From NCBI GenBank assembly GCA_022773945.1, contig JALFNS010000037.1, positions 1-64,000 on the forward strand: a stretch of DNA of 64,000 nt, in the 5' to 3' direction. Every line of letters starts with the position of its first letter. The stretch's first letter is position 1. The notes below the pieces were generated by a model, which saw nothing but the letters and a program-made list of their open reading frames with translations, was not told the DNA's origin and did not search any database. This DNA is from Clostridiales bacterium. GTDB lineage: Bacteria > Bacillota > Clostridia > Peptostreptococcales > Anaerovoracaceae. The translations under genes and the position numbers were made by a program. Of this stretch, positions 31,203-40,961 are shown piece by piece.

Positions 31203-32498
31203 ATGTCACATTGTGCAATCGTAGGAATAAACTGGGGAGATGAAGGCAAAGGCCGTATGGTGGACCTTCTGACGGAGGAGTATGACATAGTCGTGCGCTT
31301 CCAGGGAGGCGGCAACGCGGGACATACCGTAATAAACGACAAGGGCAAGTTCGCCCTCCATCTTCTTCCGTCCGGAATATTCCGTGAAGGAGTTGTCAAC
31401 ATACTGGGTAACGGAGTTGCCCTGGACCCTGAGAACCTGTGGAAGGAAATGGAGCAGGTCATGGCGCAGGGAGTGGATATAACTCCGGAAAATCTCAGAA
31501 TAAGTGACAGAGCATCCCTTCTAATGCCTTGGCACAGGCTTCTGGACGAGCTGGAGGAGAAACGTCTCAGGGACAAGAAATACGGATCCACCAAACAGGG
31601 TATTGCACCTTTCTATTCGGACAAGTATCAGAAGAAGACCATAATGGCCGGCGAGCTCTTTTATCCGGAGAGGATGAAACAGCACCTTAAAGACATACTT
31701 GAATGGAAGAACCTGATAATAGAGAATGTTTACGGAGCGAAAGGCTACACCATTGAGGAAATAATGAAATGGGCGGACGACTTCTGCGAGAAGATAAAGC
31801 CTTTCATATGCGATACGGGAGATTATCTGAGACAGGCGGAGAAGGAGGGAAAGAAAATTCTCTTCGAGGCTCAGCTGGGTTCACTCAGAGATCTTGACTA
31901 CGGAATATACCCGTACACCACATCCTCGAACACCATGGCCGCATATGCGCCGGCCGGCTCGGGACTGCCGTCAGCCAGACCGGACAAGGTTATCGGTGTT
32001 GTCAAGGCCTACTCAACCTGCGTGGGTGAGGGACCTTTCGTCTGCGAGATGTTCGGAGATGAAGCGGAGGAGCTCAGGAAGGCAGGAGCAGAGTACGGAG
32101 CCAAGACGGGACGTCCGAGAAGAGTGGGACCTCTGGATACAGTGGCGACACGTTACGGAGTTCAGGTGCAGGCCGCCACGGAGGTGGCGCTTACCAAGCT
32201 GGATGTTCTCAGCTACATGGATAGAATTCCCGTATGCACAGGCTATGAAATAGACGGGGAGGTAACAGACAGATTCCCGTTCCCGATGGCTATGGAGGAT
32301 GCGAGTCCTGTCATCGAGTACATGGAAGGCTGGAAGTGTGACATTTCAGGCGTTCGCCGCTGGGAGGACCTGCCGCCTCAGGCCAGAGCCTACGTGGAAT
32401 ACGTTGAGAAGGCTGTTGAATGTCCGATAACCTACGTTTCCGTGGGTCCGGAGAGAGACAGCATGATATACAGAAATAAGGAGACAGATAATGACTGA
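31203..32498 (+). CDS. purA: Adenylosuccinate synthetase
   Basis: 431 residues. Converts IMP and aspartate to adenylosuccinate using GTP. Motifs: GINWGDEGKGRMVD (GTP loop, catalytic Asp), FQGGGNAGHTV with the catalytic His, STKQGIAP, and TSSNTMAAYA. It reads 21 bp after purC with CGGAGG before the ATG and overlaps purB by 8 bp. Together with purB it runs the AMP branch. Confidence 0.96.
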   Translation: MSHCAIVGINWGDEGKGRMVDLLTEEYDIVVRFQGGGNAGHTVINDKGKFALHLLPSGIFREGVVNILGNGVALDPENLWKEMEQVMAQGVDITPENLRISDRASLLMPWHRLLDELEEKRLRDKKYGSTKQGIAPFYSDKYQKKTIMAGELFYPERMKQHLKDILEWKNLIIENVYGAKGYTIEEIMKWADDFCEKIKPFICDTGDYLRQAEKEGKKILFEAQLGSLRDLDYGIYPYTTSSNTMAAYAPAGSGLPSARPDKVIGVVKAYSTCVGEGPFVCEMFGDEAEELRKAGAEYGAKTGRPRRVGPLDTVATRYGVQVQAATEVALTKLDVLSYMDRIPVCTGYEIDGEVTDRFPFPMAMEDASPVIEYMEGWKCDISGVRRWEDLPPQARAYVEYVEKAVECPITYVSVGPERDSMIYRNKETDND

Positions 32499-33906
32499 CA
32501 GATATGAATCGCCGCTGTCCACAAGATATGCCTCGGAATATATGCTCAATCTCTTTTCACAGGACACCAGGTACAGAACCTGGAGGAAGCTGTGGATATC
32601 CCTCGCCAGAGCGGAGATGAAGCTGGGGCTTCCGATTACGGAGAACCAGGTGAAAGAGATGGAGGAACACATCGAGGAGATCGACTACGAATGTGTCAGA
32701 CAGCGTGAGAAGGAAGTGCGTCACGACGTTATGGCTCACGTGTATGCCTACGGCAAGGTGGCACCTTCAGCGGCCGGAATAATTCATCTGGGAGCGACCA
32801 GCTGCTATGTGACGGATAATGCGGATATAGTAATATACAGAGACGGTCTTCTCTATCTCAGAGGAGAGCTTCTCAAGGTTATTAAGAACCTTGCGGACTT
32901 TGCGATGAAATACAGAGAACTCCCGACCCTGGGATATACTCACTATCAGCCGGCACAGCCGGTTACGGTCGGCAAGAGAGCCACTCTCTGGATGCAGGAT
33001 TTCGTTTCGGATCTTGAGGAACTGGATTTCGTAATCGGAAGCATGAAGTTCCTGGGATGCAGGGGCACAACGGGTACGGAGGCAAGCTTCATGGACCTCT
33101 TCGAAGGCGACGAGAGCAAAATCCGCAGCATGAACCGCATGATCAGCGAGGACTTCGGATTCGAGGAATGCTTCAGCGTGTGCGGACAGACTTATCCGAG
33201 AAAGCTGGACAGCAGGATACTGAACTGCCTCTCGTCGATTGCTCAGAGCTGCAGCAGAATGGCCAACGATATAAGGCTGCTTCAGCATGACAGACAGATA
33301 GAGGAGCCTTTCGAGAAGAACCAGATAGGATCCTCGGCGATGGCATATAAGAGAAATCCTATGAGGAGCGAGAGAATCTGTTCACTGTCACGGTATCTAA
33401 TGTCAGATGCGGCCAATGCTCAGATGACGGCTTCGGTTCAGTGGCTGGAGAGAACACTGGATGACTCGGCCAACAGGAGAATATCGATGCCGGAGGGATT
33501 CCTCTGCGCAGATGCCATACTCAGGCTGGCTCAGAACGTTACCGACGGTCTTCACGTTAACGAGAAGGTAGTTGAGAATACGCTCATGGAGTATCTGCCG
33601 TTCATAGCCACTGAGAATCTCATGATGGAGGCAGTGAAGAGAGGCGGCAACCGTCAGGAGCTTCATGAGATAATAAGAAAATCGTCCATGGAAGCGACGG
33701 CGGTGATGAAGAGCGGCGGCAAATGCGATCTGCCGGCGCGACTGGCCCGCGAGGAAGCCTTCGGAATGACCGAAGAGGAAATATACGAGCTTCTCAGACC
33801 TGAACTGTATACGGGCAGATGCGCCCATCAGGTTGAGGAGTATGTGAAGGAGCTCGAGCCTCTGATCAGCGAGGCTTCGGGTGAAATGGCCGAGATAGAT
33901 TTATAG
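32491..33906 (+). CDS. purB: Adenylosuccinate lyase
   Basis: 471 residues. Splits fumarate from adenylosuccinate and from SAICAR, so it serves both purC and purA. Seen are HDVMAHVYAY, LGATSCYVTDNAD (catalytic region), the family signature around GSSAMAYKRNPMRSERICSL, and the histidine site THYQPAQPVT. It starts 8 bp before the purA stop. It is closer to the eukaryote-like, longer type than to the 430-residue B. subtilis form. Confidence 0.96.
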   Translation: MTDRYESPLSTRYASEYMLNLFSQDTRYRTWRKLWISLARAEMKLGLPITENQVKEMEEHIEEIDYECVRQREKEVRHDVMAHVYAYGKVAPSAAGIIHLGATSCYVTDNADIVIYRDGLLYLRGELLKVIKNLADFAMKYRELPTLGYTHYQPAQPVTVGKRATLWMQDFVSDLEELDFVIGSMKFLGCRGTTGTEASFMDLFEGDESKIRSMNRMISEDFGFEECFSVCGQTYPRKLDSRILNCLSSIAQSCSRMANDIRLLQHDRQIEEPFEKNQIGSSAMAYKRNPMRSERICSLSRYLMSDAANAQMTASVQWLERTLDDSANRRISMPEGFLCADAILRLAQNVTDGLHVNEKVVENTLMEYLPFIATENLMMEAVKRGGNRQELHEIIRKSSMEATAVMKSGGKCDLPARLAREEAFGMTEEEIYELLRPELYTGRCAHQVEEYVKELEPLISEASGEMAEIDL

Positions 33907-33927
33907 ACCGGCAAGCAAGAGGGAGAG

Positions 33928-34395
33928 ATGATGACTATGGTAAACTTTGAAGAACGCGTTAAGAGAATAATCAAGGAAATCAAAGGATATGGCTTCGGAA
34001 TGCTCAACGATATGATAGATCCCCAGTATGTGGACTGCAATCCGGAGAAGAAATCATGCAGAGTCAGATACAAGAAGTTCAAGTGGGAGGATAACGGCAG
34101 GGGCGAAGTCCACGGTGGAGTGATATCCGCGATGATGGACACAACTATGGGAATCAATGCCATAGCCCTGACAGACGGAGCTGTATCCACTGCTGACATG
34201 AACGTAAGCTTCCTCAAGCCTTTCAGAGGCAGATCCTTCATAATAGAGTCGGAGGCTGTGCAGGTGGGAAGCCGTGTGATCAGACTAGAAGCCAGAGCAT
34301 ACGATGAAGAGACGGGCAAGTGTCTGGCTATTTCAACAGGCTCCTTCATGCACGTCGATTACGAGCACCCGGAAGGAAAGAAATTAGGAGTATAG
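33928..34395 (+). CDS. PaaI-type hotdog thioesterase (second copy)
   Basis: 155 residues with one hotdog domain. EVHGGVISAMMDTTMG is the active-site HGG motif, and TADMNVSFLKPF the central strand. A CoA thioesterase by family; substrate unknown. Start codons at 33928, 33931 and 33937 are all possible behind GAGGGAG. It sits between purB and metY, one base from the latter, and is a distant paralogue of the gene at 13909-14382. Confidence 0.82.
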   Translation: MMTMVNFEERVKRIIKEIKGYGFGMLNDMIDPQYVDCNPEKKSCRVRYKKFKWEDNGRGEVHGGVISAMMDTTMGINAIALTDGAVSTADMNVSFLKPFRGRSFIIESEAVQVGSRVIRLEARAYDEETGKCLAISTGSFMHVDYEHPEGKKLGV

Positions 34396-34396
34396 A

Positions 34397-35689
34397 ATGA
34401 AGAACAAAGGATTTGAAACCAAGTGCGTGCACGGAGCATATCAGGCGGAGAGCGGTCAGCCTCAGAATCTGCCTATAGTTCAGAGCACAACATACAGATA
34501 TTACAACGGACAGGACGTGGCTGAGCTTTTCGATCTGGACAGCCCTAATCATATGTATGCCAGACTGGGAAGCCCTACGGTGGATGCGCTGGAACAGAAG
34601 ATGGCGCTTCTCGAGAACGGAACCGCCGGCATGGCGACTTCATCTGGACAGTCGGCCAATCTCATAGCTCTGCTCAACATATGTCAGGCGGGAGACCACA
34701 TAATAAGCGCCACCAACATATACGGAGGTACATACAACCTCTTCGCCGTAACCATGAAGAAGATGGGCATCGATGTGGAGTTTATCGACCAGGATATATC
34801 GGCAGAGGAAATCGTCGCACATAAAAAGCCGAACACCAGGGCGCTCTTCGGTGAGACTCTGGGAAACCCTGCTCTCAGCGTGCTGGATATAGAGAAGTTC
34901 GCCAGGGCTGCCGGAGAAATGGGAGTACCGCTCATCGTGGACAACACACTTGCAACACCGGCACTCTGCAGACCTATCGATTACGGTGCGGATATAGTTA
35001 CACATTCAACCACCAAGTTCTCTGACGGACACGGAACGAGTGTGGGAGGATGCGTCATCGAAAGCGGCCGCTTCGACTGGAACATCACCGACGAAAACGG
35101 CAACAAGAAGTATCCGAGCATGGCGGAGCCTGACGAAAGCTATCACGGACTGAATTTCTATGAGAAGTTCGGCGAAGCCGCATTCTGCACAAGGCTCAAG
35201 GCGGTTCTCGTCAGAGATCTGGGCTGCACAATGGCTCCGATGAACGCCTACCTGACTCATCAGGGACTGCAGACTCTCGATGTTCGTATGGAGAGACACG
35301 TTAAGAATGCAAAAGCCGTGGCGGAATACCTGAACAACCATCCTAAAATTGACTGGGTTGTATACCCGGGTCTCGAGGGAGACAAATACTATGAGGAAGC
35401 CTGCAAGTACATGCCTAAGGGGGCAGGAGCCGTTATGAGCTTCGTTGTCAAGGGCGGCAGAGCGGCCGGAGAGAAGCTCATGGAATGCCTCAAGCTGTCA
35501 AGCATAGTGGTTCACGTGGGAGACATACGCACCAGCGTTCTTCACCCTGCAAGCACCACACACAGACAGCTCAGCGAGGAAGCTCAGCTGGCGGCAGGAA
35601 TCGATCCGGGTCTCATCAGACTTTCGGTTGGCCTTGAAACCCTTGAAGACATAATCGCCGATTTCGAGCAGGCGCTTGAACAGATATAG
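34397..35689 (+). CDS. metY: O-acetylhomoserine sulfhydrylase
   Basis: 430 residues. PLP enzyme making homocysteine from O-acetylhomoserine and sulfide. The family pattern is clear: ETKCVHGAYQ, IVQSTTYRY, SGQSANLIALL, and the PLP lysine in THSTTKFSDGHGTSVGG. It is directly followed by metA, its substrate-making partner. No SAM riboswitch is seen before it because it lies inside the purC operon, only 1 bp after the thioesterase. Confidence 0.95.
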   Translation: MKNKGFETKCVHGAYQAESGQPQNLPIVQSTTYRYYNGQDVAELFDLDSPNHMYARLGSPTVDALEQKMALLENGTAGMATSSGQSANLIALLNICQAGDHIISATNIYGGTYNLFAVTMKKMGIDVEFIDQDISAEEIVAHKKPNTRALFGETLGNPALSVLDIEKFARAAGEMGVPLIVDNTLATPALCRPIDYGADIVTHSTTKFSDGHGTSVGGCVIESGRFDWNITDENGNKKYPSMAEPDESYHGLNFYEKFGEAAFCTRLKAVLVRDLGCTMAPMNAYLTHQGLQTLDVRMERHVKNAKAVAEYLNNHPKIDWVVYPGLEGDKYYEEACKYMPKGAGAVMSFVVKGGRAAGEKLMECLKLSSIVVHVGDIRTSVLHPASTTHRQLSEEAQLAAGIDPGLIRLSVGLETLEDIIADFEQALEQI

Positions 35690-35713
35690 CTACAGAAGAA
35701 AAAGAGGATATAG

Positions 35714-36670
35714 ATGCCACTTATAATACCTAACAACCTTCCTGCAGCGGATACTCTGCAGCAGGAGAATATATTCACCATGCGTGAGAGACGGGCCTCC
35801 CTGCAGGACATACGTCCCCTCAAGGTGGTAATCGTCAATCTCATGCCTACCAAGATAGATACGGAAACACAGCTTGCCAGAGTGCTGGCCAACAGTCCTC
35901 TCCAGGTGGAGATGACGCTGGTGGCCATGGGGAGCCATGAGTCCAAGAATGTTTCCCGTGAGCATATGAAGACCTTCTACAAGACGATCGATGAAATCAA
36001 GAAGGACTACTTCGACGGAATGATTCTCACGGGTGCACCTATAGAACAGATGGATTTCGAGAAGGTTGACTACTGGAGCGAGCTCTGTGAGATATTCGAG
36101 TTCGCTAAAACCCATGTGTACAGCAGCATGTTCATCTGTTGGGGCGCTCAGGCTGCTTTGTACTACTACTACGGAATACCTAAGCACATTATGGATGAGA
36201 AGGTTTTCGGTGTGTTCGAGCACAGAGTTGTCAGACCGCATAACCCTCTGGTAAGAGGCTTCGACGAGGTGTTTTACGCTCCTCATTCCAGACATACGGA
36301 GGTCTACAGGGAGGATATCGAGAAGCAGAAGGAACTGAGAATTCTGGCGGATTCACCGGAGGTGGGACCTCACATTATCTCCACCGAGAACGGGCGGCAG
36401 ATATTCGTCTTGGGACATCAGGAGTACGACAAGGCCACTCTGGCTCACGAGTATTTCAGAGATGTGAACAAGGGACTTGACATCAAGGTGCCTGCCAACT
36501 ATTTTAAAAATGACGATCCGGATGATGAGATTCTCTTCAGATGGAGAGGTCATGCCAGCCTGCTCTTCAGCAACTGGCTGAACTATTATCTCTACCAGGC
36601 TACGCCTTATAATCTGGACGATCTGCGGGACGGCAAGGAAGACGCGTGGCGCGAGGCCTTTGCAGACTGA
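35714..36670 (+). CDS. metA: Homoserine O-acyltransferase (MetA)
   Basis: 318 residues of the class I glutamine amidotransferase-like MetA fold. The acyl-enzyme cysteine is in FICWGAQAALYYYYG, near residue 142, with HSRHTEV and the Glu and His of LGHQEYD downstream. Many Clostridia and Bacillus MetA proteins use acetyl-CoA, which would fit the neighbouring metY. The start has AAAGAGGA before it. It follows metY by 24 bp. Confidence 0.94.
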   Translation: MPLIIPNNLPAADTLQQENIFTMRERRASLQDIRPLKVVIVNLMPTKIDTETQLARVLANSPLQVEMTLVAMGSHESKNVSREHMKTFYKTIDEIKKDYFDGMILTGAPIEQMDFEKVDYWSELCEIFEFAKTHVYSSMFICWGAQAALYYYYGIPKHIMDEKVFGVFEHRVVRPHNPLVRGFDEVFYAPHSRHTEVYREDIEKQKELRILADSPEVGPHIISTENGRQIFVLGHQEYDKATLAHEYFRDVNKGLDIKVPANYFKNDDPDDEILFRWRGHASLLFSNWLNYYLYQATPYNLDDLRDGKEDAWREAFAD

Positions 36671-36684
36671 TAAGAGGGCGAAAC

Positions 36685-37389
36685 ATGACTAAAACTGCAT
36701 TCAAGCCGGGCACAATGCTTAATCCCGTGCCCGCGGTAATGGTAAGCTGCGGCAAGGACAAACCGAATATAGTGACAGTGGCATGGACGGGCATCGTCAA
36801 TTCGGAGCCGCCTATGACTTACATATCCCTGAGAAAGGAGAGATACTCCCACGGAATAATCTCACGGGAAAAGGAGTTTGTAATCAATCTGACCACGAAG
36901 GATCTAGCATTCGCCACAGACTGGTGCGGTGTCAGGTCCGGCAGAGACTGTGACAAGTGGAAGGAGCAGAATCTCACACCTCAGCAGAGCCGGACGGTCG
37001 GCTGTCCGGGAATAGAGGAGTCCCCTGTAAACATAGAGTGCAGAGTCACTCAGGTTCTGGAGCTGGGAAGCCATGATATGTTTCTGGCTGAGATTGTCGC
37101 GGTCACAGTTGATGAGGGGCTTATAGACGCAGACGGAAGCCTCAGACTGGACAGGGCGGGACTGATAGCATATAATCACGGTCACTACTACCCGCTGGAC
37201 AACAGAGAGCTGGGACGCTTCGGATTCTCCGTGATGAAACCGCGCACCAGGAAACGGTACGAGGCTCAGAAACGAGGCAGAAACCGTGATGCACATCGCG
37301 GAGCAGATAAAAGGAAACGTCAAAGTAAGAGCGGAGGTACACGTAATGGAGAAGAAAAAGAGAAACAGAACCGCCGAAAAGGCCGTTAA
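36685..37389 (+). CDS. Flavin reductase-like (FMN-binding split barrel) protein with basic tail
   Basis: 234 residues from ATG 36685 (an earlier in-frame ATG at 36646 lies inside metA). The first 180 residues form a flavin reductase-like domain: MLNPVPAVMVSCG, NIVTVAWTGIVNSEPPM, then EFVINLTTKDLAFATDWCG. The last 50 residues are almost all Lys, Arg, Gly and Glu and run 44 bp into the next gene, so the tail may be a late read-through extension. The electron acceptor is unknown; a link to sulfur metabolism is only suggested by metY-metA. Confidence 0.8.
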   Translation: MTKTAFKPGTMLNPVPAVMVSCGKDKPNIVTVAWTGIVNSEPPMTYISLRKERYSHGIISREKEFVINLTTKDLAFATDWCGVRSGRDCDKWKEQNLTPQQSRTVGCPGIEESPVNIECRVTQVLELGSHDMFLAEIVAVTVDEGLIDADGSLRLDRAGLIAYNHGHYYPLDNRELGRFGFSVMKPRTRKRYEAQKRGRNRDAHRGADKRKRQSKSGGTRNGEEKEKQNRRKGR

Positions 37390-37672
37390 GGCAAGACTTA
37401 AGAAGACACATCTCAAGGGATGGCTGATTCTGGGATCCGAACCTGCACCGGAGGGAGTATGGAATGTGTATTTCATCAGGCCGCTCGGTCTGAGCAATTA
37501 CCTCTATCGTATAGATGCTACGGAGCAGGGGGATATTCTCTCGGGAATCATCCCGGTGAAGAACCCGGAGGATTTCCCGGAGTACATGCAGAATGCGCCT
37601 GTGCCGGGAACCGCAGAGGCTCTGAAGCCGACAGACAATGAGAAGAAAAGTTACAAAGGATACAACAGATAG
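37346..37672 (+). CDS. Conserved-looking hypothetical protein, 108 residues
   Basis: Starts at ATG 37346 with GGAGG 8 bp upstream. A basic N-terminus (MEKKKRNRTAEKAVKARLKK) is followed by a beta-rich core (GWLILGSEPAPEGVWNVYFI and GLSNYLYRID) and an acidic then basic end. Family not recognised. It overlaps the flavin reductase gene by 44 bp and ends 26 bp before fbp, so it is co-transcribed with them. Confidence 0.65.
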   Translation: MEKKKRNRTAEKAVKARLKKTHLKGWLILGSEPAPEGVWNVYFIRPLGLSNYLYRIDATEQGDILSGIIPVKNPEDFPEYMQNAPVPGTAEALKPTDNEKKSYKGYNR

Positions 37673-37698
37673 CATTTTTAATGCAGGAGGAAACGGTT

Positions 37699-39657
37699 TT
37701 GGTAGATACCAACTTGCTCAAGCTTCTTTCTAAGAAGTATCCCGACATACAGTCGGCTACGGAGGAAATAGTAAATTTAAGCGCAATACTCAGTCTTCCC
37801 AAGGGAACTGAGTATTTTCTCAGTGACCTTCACGGGGAATATGAAGCCTTTGCGCATATGCTGAAGAGCGCATCAGGCGTAATCAAGGAAAAAATCGATT
37901 ATATTTTCGGGCCGGACCTGACCTCGGAGGAGAGGGAGGATCTGGCCGCTCTTGTCTACAATGCGGAGGCTGAAATAAGCCGGCGCAAAAAAAGCGAGCG
38001 TGATTTCGACAAATGGTGCAAGGAATCAATAATGCGGCTCACGCTCATTCTCAAGTCCGTTACGGACAAATACACACAGTCCAAAGTCCACAAGAGACTT
38101 CCCAAGCAGTACGCATATATCATAGACGAACTTCTTCATGCTGATGCAAAATCCAATATGGGAGACTACTATTCCCAGATTCTCAAAACCCTGGTGGAGT
38201 TCGATCAGGCGGAGGATTTCATAATAGAAATGACCAATGTCATAAGCAGACTGGCTGTTGACAGGCTGCACATAATCGGGGACATATGGGACAGAGGAGC
38301 TCATCCTGACAAGATAATGGACTTCCTCATGGATTATCACGATGTTGATTTCCAGTGGGGAAACCATGACATACTGTGGATGGGAGCGGCTACGGGAAAC
38401 TGGGCATGCATAACCAACGTTCTGAGGAACAATATCAAATACAACAACTTTGATATGATGGAGGTCGGCTACGGAATCAACCTGAGACCGCTGGCTTCCA
38501 TGGCAGAGAAGATTTACGGGGACGACCCGTGCGAATGCTTCAGAATGAAGCGAATTGAGGAGAATGAGTACGACCCTGTTGACGATGCTCTGGCGGCCAA
38601 GATGAACAAGGCCATAACCATATGCCAGTTCAAGGTTGAAGGTCAGAGAATCATGGCTCATCCGGAATACAATCTGGATCACAGGCTGCTTCTTGATAAG
38701 ATTGATTACGAGAAGGGAACGATAAAGCTTCGTGACGGGGTGTTCCCTCTCATGGATACCAATTTCCCGACAATCGACCCGGAGGACCCATACAGACTTA
38801 CAGAGGACGAGGAGCAGATGCTCAATGCCATAGAGGCAAGCTTCGTTCAGAACGACAAGCTCCAGTCACACATCAGGTTCATGTTCACCTACGGATCGCT
38901 CTACAAGGTTGTAAACGGCAATCTTCTCTTCCACGGATGTATTCCTATGGATGAGGAAGGCAACTTCATTGACTGTACAGTCAACGGCCATACAGCCAGA
39001 GGCAAGGCCTATCTGGATTATCTGGACGCGCAGGTGAGATATGCCTACTTCAATCCGGACGAATCGGAGGAGACCGGAAGAAACGGAGACCTCATGTGGT
39101 TCCTCTGGCTGAGCAAGAGCAGTCCGCTCTTCGGCAAGGATCAGATGACGACGCTGGAGAGGTGCCTCGTGGCCGACAAGAGGACGCACAAGGAGTACAC
39201 CGTACCATACTACAAACTAATTAACAGAAAGGATATATGCGAGAAGATTCTTCTGGAATTCGGCCTCGATCCCGAGACTTCGATTATTCTCAACGGGCAT
39301 GTTCCCGTTAAGATCAAGGACGGAGAGAGTCCGGTCAAGGGCGGCGGCAAACTATTTGTAATCGACGGTGGAATGTCCAAGGCCTACCAGAAGACCACGG
39401 GAATAGCCGGGTACACTTTCTTCATAAATTCCAAATACATGGCGCTGGCTGAACACAAGCCTTACAGCCCTCTCAAGCCTGACGGAACCCAGGAGTTCCA
39501 CTCGCCGAACATAACCATAGTACGCAACATGAAGAAGCGTATGCTGGTCGGTGATACCGATCTGGGTGAAGAGCTGAAGAGGGAGAGAGGAGAGCTTATC
39601 GAACTGGTCAAAGCCTACAGAAACGGTACCATGAAGGAGAAAAACTCCTTCCGCTAA
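37699..39657 (+). CDS. fbp: Class III fructose-1,6-bisphosphatase
   Basis: About 652 residues of the Firmicutes class III enzyme, unrelated to the usual FBPases. It is a gluconeogenic phosphatase with metallophosphoesterase-like motifs: FLSDLHGEYEAF, IIGDIWDRGAHPDKIMDFL, QWGNHDILWMG and LNGHVPVK. The start is uncertain. ATG 37681 has no ribosome site, whereas AGGAGG at 37685-37690 is 8 bp before TTG 37699, so TTG is preferred. The two choices differ by six residues. Confidence 0.93.
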   Translation: MVDTNLLKLLSKKYPDIQSATEEIVNLSAILSLPKGTEYFLSDLHGEYEAFAHMLKSASGVIKEKIDYIFGPDLTSEEREDLAALVYNAEAEISRRKKSERDFDKWCKESIMRLTLILKSVTDKYTQSKVHKRLPKQYAYIIDELLHADAKSNMGDYYSQILKTLVEFDQAEDFIIEMTNVISRLAVDRLHIIGDIWDRGAHPDKIMDFLMDYHDVDFQWGNHDILWMGAATGNWACITNVLRNNIKYNNFDMMEVGYGINLRPLASMAEKIYGDDPCECFRMKRIEENEYDPVDDALAAKMNKAITICQFKVEGQRIMAHPEYNLDHRLLLDKIDYEKGTIKLRDGVFPLMDTNFPTIDPEDPYRLTEDEEQMLNAIEASFVQNDKLQSHIRFMFTYGSLYKVVNGNLLFHGCIPMDEEGNFIDCTVNGHTARGKAYLDYLDAQVRYAYFNPDESEETGRNGDLMWFLWLSKSSPLFGKDQMTTLERCLVADKRTHKEYTVPYYKLINRKDICEKILLEFGLDPETSIILNGHVPVKIKDGESPVKGGGKLFVIDGGMSKAYQKTTGIAGYTFFINSKYMALAEHKPYSPLKPDGTQEFHSPNITIVRNMKKRMLVGDTDLGEELKRERGELIELVKAYRNGTMKEKNSFR

Positions 39658-39797
39658 AACATAGCAAGATAGTAAGTTTCTAAAATGAGAAAAACGAAAA
39701 TCTATCCTTGTAATGAGGCGTGATTTATGGTTAAATGGTACTGTATGATTTGTTATAAAAATAACAAAACGTTATTATTAATTAAGGAGGCAATATA
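39658..39797. promoter_or_regulatory. Intergenic control region before bcd
   Basis: AT-rich. Holds a plausible promoter TTGTAA-17-TTAAAT (39708-39736) and just downstream a Rex-type operator, followed by TAAGGAGG before bcd. A second inverted repeat, ATAAC-AAAAC-GTTAT (39761-39775), shares one arm with the Rex site. Confidence 0.7.
39750..39767. promoter_or_regulatory. Rex-like (NADH/NAD+-sensing repressor) operator
   Basis: TTGTTAT-AAAA-ATAACAA is a perfect 18-bp palindrome that matches the Clostridia Rex consensus TTGTTA-N6-TAACAA. It stands just downstream of the predicted -10 box, a repressor position. Rex is known to control butyryl-CoA dehydrogenase genes in Clostridium. The assignment is inference from the match and context. 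Confidence 0.75.
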
Positions 39798-40940
39798 ATG
39801 AACTTTTCACTGACGAAGGAACAAGAATTCGTAAGAAAAATGGTAAGAGATTTTGCCGAAACAGAGGTTGAACCTCTGGCTGCAGAGATCGACGCGGAGC
39901 ACAGATTCCCGGTTGAGACTGTAGAGAAAATGGCAAAATACGGCTTACTCGGCGTTCCGTTCCCAACTGAGTACGGCGGAGCAGGCGGAGACCATATCTC
40001 CTACGCAATCACTGTTGAAGAGCTTTCCAAGAAGTGCGCATCAACAGGCGTTATCTGTTCAGCTCATACTTCACTCTGCTGCTGGCCTATCTTTAACTGG
40101 GGTACAGAAGAGCAGAGACAGAAGTACCTTCCTGATCTGCTTTCAGGCAGAAAGCTTGGTGCTTTCGGACTTACAGAGCCAAACGCAGGAACAGACGCAT
40201 CCGGACAGCAGACAAGAGCTGAGAAGGATGGCGATTCTTACATCCTGAACGGAGCTAAGGTATTCATCACTAACGGTGGATATGCTGACACTTTCGTTGT
40301 AATGGCTATGACAGACAAGTCCAAGGGAAATCACGGAATCAGCGCTTTCATCGTTGAAAAGGGTGACGAAGGATTCTCAATCGGTAAGACAGAAGATAAG
40401 ATGGGTATCTGTGCATCATCAACTACAGAGCTTATCTTCCAGAACTGCAGAATTCCTGCTGACAGACTTCTTGGTGAAGAAGGACAGGGCTTCAAGGTTG
40501 CTATGTCAACTCTCGACGGCGGACGTATCGGTATCGCTTCACAGGCTCTGGGTATCGCACAGGGAGCTCTCGACGTAACAGTTGAGTACATGAAGGCCAG
40601 AAAGCAGTTCGGTAAGAGCTTATCAAAGTTCCAGGGACTTCAGTTCGTAGTAGCAGATCTGGAAACTCAGATTCAGGCTGCAAGACTGCTGGTTTACAGA
40701 GCAGCAGACATGAAAGACAAGCACCTTCCTTATGGCCCTGCAGCTTCAATGGCTAAGCTGTTTGCCGCTGAGACAGCTATGAACGTTACTACTAAGTGCG
40801 TACAGCTCCACGGTGGATACGGCTATACTAAGGATTATCCGGTAGAAAGAATGATGAGAGACGCTAAGATCACTGAAATCTATGAAGGTACTTCAGAAGT
40901 TCAGAGAATGGTAATCGCTGCATCAGTTCTTGGTAAATAA
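39798..40940 (+). CDS. bcd: Butyryl-CoA dehydrogenase-type acyl-CoA dehydrogenase
   Basis: 380 residues. Flavoprotein of the acyl-CoA dehydrogenase family: [16 protein letters not shown] (substrate/FAD loop), [12 protein letters not shown], and the catalytic glutamate in [11 protein letters not shown] near the C-terminus. Next to etfB and a ferredoxin-type etfA it should form the Bcd/Etf complex that reduces crotonyl-CoA to butyryl-CoA and drives ferredoxin reduction by bifurcation. GGAGG precedes the ATG. Codon use (GCT, ACT, GTT, AAG) differs from the neighbours and indicates very high expression. crt, hbd and thl are not in the window. Confidence 0.93.
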   Translation: MNFSLTKEQEFVRKMVRDFAETEVEPLAAEIDAEHRFPVETVEKMAKYGLLGVPFPTEYGGAGGDHISYAITVEELSKKCASTGVICSAHTSLCCWPIFNWGTEEQRQKYLPDLLSGRKLGAFGLTEPNAGTDASGQQTRAEKDGDSYILNGAKVFITNGGYADTFVVMAMTDKSKGNHGISAFIVEKGDEGFSIGKTEDKMGICASSTTELIFQNCRIPADRLLGEEGQGFKVAMSTLDGGRIGIASQALGIAQGALDVTVEYMKARKQFGKSLSKFQGLQFVVADLETQIQAARLLVYRAADMKDKHLPYGPAASMAKLFAAETAMNVTTKCVQLHGGYGYTKDYPVERMMRDAKITEIYEGTSEVQRMVIAASVLGK

Positions 40941-40961
40941 TTAGAGAGGGAGGAAAATATA

